Shown: positions 57,948 to 64,000 of the stretch, in pieces
How the letters are laid out: every line of letters begins with the position of its first letter
Numbering within the stretch: the stretch's first letter is position 1
Source of the DNA: Reticulitermes lucifugus
Lineage: Eukaryota > Arthropoda > Insecta > Blattodea > Rhinotermitidae
Length of the DNA stretch: 64,000 bases
Assembly (NCBI GenBank): GCA_026260175.1
Contig: JAKCWW010000033.1
Coordinates: 3,493-67,492, forward strand
Direction: 5' to 3'
Notes under the pieces: model-generated
What the model saw: the letters and a program-made list of their open reading frames with translations, nothing else
Told to the model about the DNA's origin: nothing
Databases searched by the model: none
Position numbers and translations under genes: made by a program

Positions 57948-58032
57948 AATGCGGATGTCGTGTTTGGTGCATGAGTTGCATAAGTACCACCAAACTTTCG
58001 GGGAAGCATGTTGTCCGCATCTTCAGCCAGTA
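57948..58032 (-). mobile_element. Single family 2 arm with hammerhead-like core
   Basis: On minus: GGCTGAAGATGCGGACAAC, CTTCCCCGAAAGTTTGGTGG, then CACCAAACACGACATCCGC. CTGAAGA and GAAA are both intact, but stem II has mismatches and the third stem is absent. Confidence 0.5.
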
Positions 58033-58429
58033 TTAATTTCTTCTTGGCTTTTTATGCATAAAAAACTATACGTTACCAAAAAATGACATATCACAGTTCC
58101 GCAACAAGAAGCATCACAAATACATTACTGTATTTGTGAAGATTTCCTTGTATTTACGGAAATCAAAGATGACTGCGAAAAATATTTTAAGCCTTGAGCA
58201 CTGATGCATCTGGTGTTTCATCAGAGAATTTCAATTATGTTATCCAACTGACATGAGTCTCTAAGCTTACAGTTCTGTTACTAAAAGCTTCCTCGTGTTT
58301 GAAAACACACAAAGTATTTAGTTCTTAGTAATTAGTACTGAGCGAGTAAAAACCGTATCGAAAGAAACACGTGCTGCCCACACATGTGTTTAAAATAATA
58401 AACGCATTTGATATAAAATTATACATACT
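58033..58429. other. No recognisable gene
   Basis: No supported feature. Confidence 0.5.
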
Positions 58430-58960
58430 AAATAGCCTTCTGACAGTTTCATCAGGCCCGTTCGCAAAATTACGAAAAGCGACTATGAGCTTCTTCATGT
58501 TTGTCCGTCTCTCTGTCCGTATGTCTATCTGTCCGTCGGCATGGAGTAACCTGGCTTCCACTGGACGCATTTTCATTAAATTTGGCATTTGAGGATTTTT
58601 CGAACATCTGTCGAGAATACTAAAGTTTCATTAAAATCGGACCAGAATGATGGGCACTTCACATGAAGACGTATGTGCATTTATGATATATCGCTGAATT
58701 CTTCTTAAAATGAGAACTGTTTCACACAAACGTTGCAGAGAAAATCAAAACACGCATCTGATGTTCACTAAACGTTTTTCGAAAATCGTATTCATGAGGT
58801 AATGTGAAAAAATGATGCAGAGCCGGAATACGCCACAGATGACAATATAATACGGCGCATGCGCGATGCTGAATAACTAAGGCCACAAACTCACACTCAG
58901 AGCATGTAATATTTAATGTTTTTGCACGGCAACAATGGTTACGCGAACGCGCCTCAACCT
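58430..58960 (+). repeat. Dispersed repeat E
   Basis: This is the longest copy, with the blocks listed for 55880 plus CTCTGTCCGTATGTCTATCT and ACGAACGCGCCTC-like 3' sequence. CATCAGGCCCGTTCGCAAAA may be its start. Neither end shows an obvious inverted repeat. Confidence 0.75.
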
Positions 58961-61084
58961 CTCTCGCTTTTATTGGTAGAACCTCAACGATAAACTTTTT
59001 CTCTTCGCTTGAATCTAAACAAATTTTCTTTTCTTATAGAGTTGTCATGATAAGGAATGGCGAATTCGTAGCACGTCCCCTTTACATGCCTGAAATATAG
59101 ATTTTTGTTTCTTCTGGGTTTTATGTGACAGCTTTATATTTACGTTTTCATTCGAGAGTCTAATAGCATCAAGGTTCATAAAGAAGCCCAAAACAAAACA
59201 GATACAGTATTTCAGATCACGTAGGTGCAGAATCAAGAGACGAACAAAAGAAGAATAAGACGTGGTATCTCTTCGCAGGAATATCACATAAAGGCCAGTT
59301 CTGTGAAAACTTCTTTCTTCATAGGGTTATTCACTAATCTCTAGGAAGATATCCTTCTAATTTATGTACGGTATCATCAGGAGCTACGTCTCATAAACTA
59401 AACGCCTCTGCTTCACGTAAATAAAATACATATTTATGGTAAAATAGTTCTGGGCCCAGTAACGATAATTTACTCATTATCTATAAATATAATGAAAGAC
59501 GAAGGACAAAACATAATATAAAGTCTACCACAACATTAATACCAAAAGAAGAACAGTAGAGATATTGTACTTAAAATGCACCTTCTCCACCCATAAGAGG
59601 ATTGATCAAGTTACATGAAGAAAATAACCCCATTAGGCCCATCCTTAATTGGCAGAATGCTCCAGCTTACAAATTAGCCAAATATAATTTATCTATTATA
59701 AGATCTTCAAAAAGAAAATCCCCAAATAACGTAAAAAATATATTTAATCATTAAAATCCTACGATAATATCTTTTCATATGCATGTCGTTGTAGTTGTTG
59801 CCTATGCACCAGATCAAAATCCTACCACTGAGGCACACACATGCTATTGTACACGACAACTGGAGTGCACAATTAATTTAAAATGCTCAGACCTAACAGT
59901 AATCTTAAAACCAATAATCAGACAAAATTTGGCTGCAATCTTAGAATGTGTTTACAGTATTCTGTCGTGTTAAATCCTCAGACTACAACATTTGTCACTT
60001 GTGTACCTTATAGTAACACAGTAAGCCTAAATAAATATGCTGCAAGGCAATTAATTATAGTCAGGCAGCATAATTTTAGTGAGTTACTGTAAATTACACG
60101 ACAAACAGGCATTACAACAAAGTCTTTAAATGCAGTCTCTTTATGTGTTTAAGATGAGAGCCCAATTTTGATTATTTACATTTTAACACTAACGCTAGTT
60201 GTTAGTACTTTAAATCAGCTGTAAACATCAATACTAATAGCCGGGTAATAAGCAGCAATTAAGAATGAAATTTGGTTTCTAACACATCGGGCACTAGTAA
60301 AGTGTAAATATGTGAAAGATAGACATGTTCTGAATTCAGGAGTCGACAGAAAATTCAACAGATCATTGTTCGACAATGGCAAACACAACAATAACAATAC
60401 CCAACATCGGTCTAAATCCCAGTTATAATATAACGGTCCAAGAGTAGTGCCTGTGAAAAACCTAGTAGTTTTTCAAGGGTCATGGCATTACATCCAGCGT
60501 TATATTAGTCGTTCCCTACAGCCTAACTGTAACAACCCTACACTAGGCCCGAGGTTCAGAACAATGTGTGAATACATTAATCCCAATCTCCACCTGGCTA
60601 CGTCACGCACAAGACACAATTAGGACACATGGGGCTTGGCTCCACTTGCCCGACTGCGCCACTAGATATCTGCAATTACAGTCAAGTACGTACTGCCTGG
60701 TTTATAACTTTGTTAACAACTAACTACAGTCTAAGGAGTAACTTAAACTTTAACTCCAAAATGAACAAAAGGTTAAAAAATCTTACTGCCTCCCCAGCAA
60801 TTGATGCTCTATTGTATGGTACTGTATGGTCATGTATTTGCTTGAAGGTAATAATTCAGCATGCCATCTATACAGACTGTGGAGCTTCAAAATACGTGAA
60901 TTTTTAACCCCATTTCCTATAAAAACATGTTGCAAGTTACTGATTATCCACTAATACTAGGCACCACGGTACAAAACTTAGTCGCCGCAGTCTCCTGGCG
61001 CCCGGCATTTGTCCGCCCGTGATTAAGATAGTAAATATGAAGGCTTAATTAAGCACCACTCCATACATGCATATGGCGCAGTGG
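58961..61084. other. No recognisable gene
   Basis: AT-rich sequence. The 92-codon frame at 60629 and others have no recognisable features. Confidence 0.5.
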
Positions 61085-61300
61085 AGGTACACAAACAGGC
61101 ATACTTAACCTCAGCACCAGATGGAGTTGAGGGGTAAGATTAATGCCCGCGGCTGCTTTATTCTCGGGTAAAGAGCGCCCAGCACCGACTGGATGCGGAG
61201 CCAATTGGGCGCCAGAGCCGTGATAAAAGTAAAGAGAAATGTATTTCACCCTTGCTAGGAATCGAATCGCTATTCCTCGGTCGTCCACCCCATACCCTAG
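61085..61300 (-). mobile_element. SINE C, divergent copy
   Basis: On minus: GCGATTCGATTCCTAGCAAG as B-box region, GGCTCCGCATCCAGTC, TTTACCCGAGAATAAAGCAG, and TTACCCCTCAACTCCATCTG then GCTGAGGTTAAG. These parallel the blocks of the 61768 copy in order. Confidence 0.6.
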
Positions 61301-61767
61301 ATTTTACTGCGACAATATATATGTACTTAATATAGAAGACACAAATGCCTATATTAAACATAAAACCACAATTTGTTTTTAAATGTCCCAAAATTCCAGT
61401 TCCAAAATTTCAAACACTTCTCTTTAGTCTGCAGATTCAGAAGGCTCACGTTTCACAACCACAATTTCTTAGCGCAAAAGTTTGTAATGTTAAACGTTAT
61501 TACAAAGTGTACCTACGAAGAATGATTATATAAAGATGGAGAAGCAGGCGATCGTGACGTCACGTATTGCAGTATGTGTCCCGGCATTCGGGTACAGGAA
61601 GGAAATCCATGTCATGAAATTTGGTAAGTCGGCCAATGTCTGAAACGAACTTCCAGATACAACTACATATTTACTGCTACACTAAACTACTTCTTACTAA
61701 TTCCCTCCAGCGAATTCGTAAGGATTAGGTCACGTAATAGTCACTTATTTGGAGGGGGAAAACACAG
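61301..61767. other. No recognisable gene
   Basis: No supported feature. Confidence 0.5.
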
Positions 61768-62035
61768 TTGGTACAGCGACTCGCTACGGGCTGGACGGTT
61801 CGGGGTTCCAACCCTAGTGGGGGCAAGAGATTTTACTCTTCTGTACTACCGTCCAGGCCGGCCCTGTGGTCCACCCAGTCCCTGCACAATAGGTACCGGG
61901 GTTCTTTCTCGGAGGTAAAGCGGCCGGAGCGTGGCGTTAACCACCCACGTCCAGCTAGCGCCGAGGTTGAGAATGAGTAGAGCTACACCTCTGCTCCCCT
62001 TCTGTGCCTTCATGGCATGTTACGGGGAGAACTTT
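61768..62035 (+). mobile_element. SINE C, full-length-looking copy
   Basis: A-box-like GTACAGCGACTCGCTACGGG, B box GGGGTTCCAACCC, then GGGGGCAAGAGATTTTACTC, GGTCCACCCAGTCCCTG, TTCTCGGAGGTAAAGCGGCC, CGTTAACCACCCACGTCC, and GAGGTTGAGAATGAGTAGAG. An AACTTTATTTTTAA tail follows. Confidence 0.75.
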
Positions 62036-62889
62036 ATTTTTAACGTGCACTTACGAGTATTACTTCGAAGCACAGCCGCCCTTTTGGTACTGCAGCTCAT
62101 TTTTATGACAAGCGAGACAATATGTGGTAAAGACATGAATTACATACGAAGAATAATATGAGGGAGCTTCATCTCTTTAGTTTTTAGCGTTGCTCTCCTG
62201 ACATTCGCCTGGAAATGTTGTGGATAATCTTGAAAATTCAAGTCAGGGAAGTTCTGTTCGGGAAATATCGATCATTCAGCAGAATCAGTAATGCTGCTGC
62301 TTCTTGTTGCTTTCTAGCACGTACCAGAATAACTAACAGAATTTGCGATGTGCCATGGACTTTATGCACTACTGGGTTTTGTTACACCATAAACTCAGTT
62401 ACAATCCAAACACTGCTGACCACAATATTCTTCTGCCTCAGTAAAGACTAGGTTGTATGGCTTAAAAGTATATCACAACGTATTAGCCTGTGAATTAGAG
62501 TGCAGAAGTTGTATTAAAACGTCTCGTTATATTAGCAAGTTGTACGTAGTTGTACTGCGTATTTTTATAATAAAACTGCAGTACTAGCTGAAGGTAGCAA
62601 TAGTACCTCTTAATGAACTCACATCACTCGTCTATTTAAAACATTTCTTCGCCTATTATGCAAACCGAACATTAATTAACGAAAATTCAGCCACTTGAGC
62701 CTATCTTGGGCCAGATGAATCCAGTGCACACACTAACACCCCATTTTGTTAAGATCCTCTACGCCTAGGTCTTCAAAAAGTGTCCTTTCAGGCTTTTCAA
62801 CTAACATTTCACAAGTGTTAAAATATCTCATGCACACACGCTACAATCACTCCTTTAATTGGTAGATCTCATAAAATCGAGGACGTTAC
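62036..62889. other. No recognisable gene
   Basis: No supported feature. Confidence 0.5.
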
Positions 62890-63110
62890 AGTAGCGGTAG
62901 AGCTGTAGACATATTTGGGAAGTGCCTGGTTTGAATCTCGGCCGTAACAAAATTTATCCTCAGGATTATGTGGTATTTCTCAGACCCTCATGGCAAATAA
63001 CTGGAAGTTATCTCCATCAGGCTGTGGCTGTTTCCTTCCAAATCCTTTACAATTCATCACTCACCATCATCCTATTACTGGTGCTACGCGGTCACAGCTA
63101 CTTATAGACT
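62890..63110 (+). mobile_element. Possible tRNA-derived SINE
   Basis: TTACAGTAGCGGTAGAGCTG and GGTTTGAATCTCGG are spaced like A and B boxes. The body (TTCTCAGACCCTCATGG, CCATCAGGCTGTGGCTG) has no second copy in the window, so the family is not confirmed. Confidence 0.4.
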
Positions 63111-64000
63111 TGTCAACAAACCAACAAATTGTCTCAAATCTTCAATTATCTCCGTGATATTGTGTGTAAATACTTTTCTTAGCATTGTACAGATATTTTC
63201 TTATCCACGTAACGGCCTTAATCCTTCTCTACTTGTAGTCTGGTACAAAAGATAAATAGCTACAGTTTCATTAATTTATTTGAAGACGTAATTTGAGGAT
63301 GCAACCAGACACAAGAACTTCAGCAAATGACAAAATTTATGAAACAAATATCTCCGAAGTATCTTACACTTGGACAGATGAAATAGAGGATATTTCACAT
63401 AAAAAGGCATACAGAATGCACAGCTGTCCCGCGTTACTGACAAAACGCGATCCTGATAGACCAGAGTATATTTTACAGCCGTTTTAGTGCAACAAGGTCT
63501 ACACAGATACCCATAGAGGGTTTCTTACTGCGGCATTCATGTATCGGATATCATACAGGCTCCACGGCAGGCATGGATGACGTCATTGTATGCGCCTATA
63601 ACACTTTACCCTCAGACGAAGTCCTCCCAAGCGTAAATAACTGCCAGTGCGGCGCGCAAATATTCCTGAAATGACCGCAAAACTTCCACCATCCACAGCA
63701 ACAGAACTACATGTATGCAGACTCTAAACACAGCAAGTACTGTACTGATACAACTAGAATAATATCTCGTTACAATTAGTAATCCTATCCAGTATTTCTC
63801 AGTATCTCCATTACAAAGCATAATCTACATGTAACAACTATATTCTAATGTTTCCATATTCCCAAATGATGCATTTAACTTGCAAAGCATTATACTGCTA
63901 CTGTTACATAAGGTTACATTAGTGTCCATCTCTAGATCAAGGAATAAGGTGAAATTTTGTTCGCCTACAAAAAGGTATACTTTGAATATCGCTATTTCTT
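63111..64000. other. No recognisable gene
   Basis: No supported feature. The 64-codon frame at 63293 (NISEVSYTWTDEIEDISHKK) is not recognised. Confidence 0.45.

Noticed and set aside
1-64000. Retrovirus, LTR element or Polinton
   Set aside because: No paired long direct repeats, primer-binding site, or capsid, protease or integrase wording was noticed in any frame.

Overview
The window is a piece of a large, AT-rich, repeat-laden insect genome. The only host gene part I can defend is one exon on the + strand (40488-40736). It encodes the leader and the start of the ligand-binding domain of a nicotinic acetylcholine receptor alpha subunit, closest from memory to the insect alpha2 (Drosophila SAD) type. 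It ends in a clean splice donor. No second coding exon appears in the remaining 23 kb, so the first intron is very long. That, the abundance of tRNA-derived SINEs and the style of the repeats suggest a large-genome polyneopteran such as a cockroach or relative. This organism call is inference, not something read directly.

Everything else is intergenic or intronic. Region 1-9.3 kb: a simple repeat, a SINE, a foldback element with a 16-bp target duplication (2208-2575), then plain AT-rich DNA. 9.3-20 kb: a 49-bp minisatellite of about 14 copies (11763-12446), three foldback elements and a unique-looking desert. 20-32 kb: a tRNA-Leu-like SINE with an assembly gap inside it (20368-20625), an hAT-like relic, more foldbacks, and a cluster of three palindromic or hammerhead-like structures (30.36-31.35 kb). 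32-40 kb: SINE B copies, an R4/Dong-like LINE tail bracketed by (TAA)n tracts, a Tc1/mariner-like transposase relic, a 40-bp tandem repeat and a second gap. 40-42.7 kb: the receptor exon, its CpG-rich upstream flank and the first part of the intron. 42.7-58 kb: an 83-bp tandem array with a 250-bp higher-order period, several LINE 3' tails all on the - strand, SINEs, a hAT-like MITE and a third gap. 58-64 kb: a dispersed 500-bp repeat and more SINEs.

The most notable pattern is a set of about 15 loci carrying CTGANGA, a hairpin, GAAA, and then a tiny or absent third stem, usually as inverted pairs. The best copies fold as minimal type I hammerhead ribozymes. Stem I sequence differs between loci (GUGGC/GCUAC, CAGC/GCUG, CCCC/GGGG) yet stays complementary. 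Hammerheads of this reduced kind are established in Penelope-like retroelements, so I read these loci as decayed, mostly non-autonomous relatives. An extra U after the first core segment is the main caveat. No retrovirus, LTR or capsid-bearing element was recognised.
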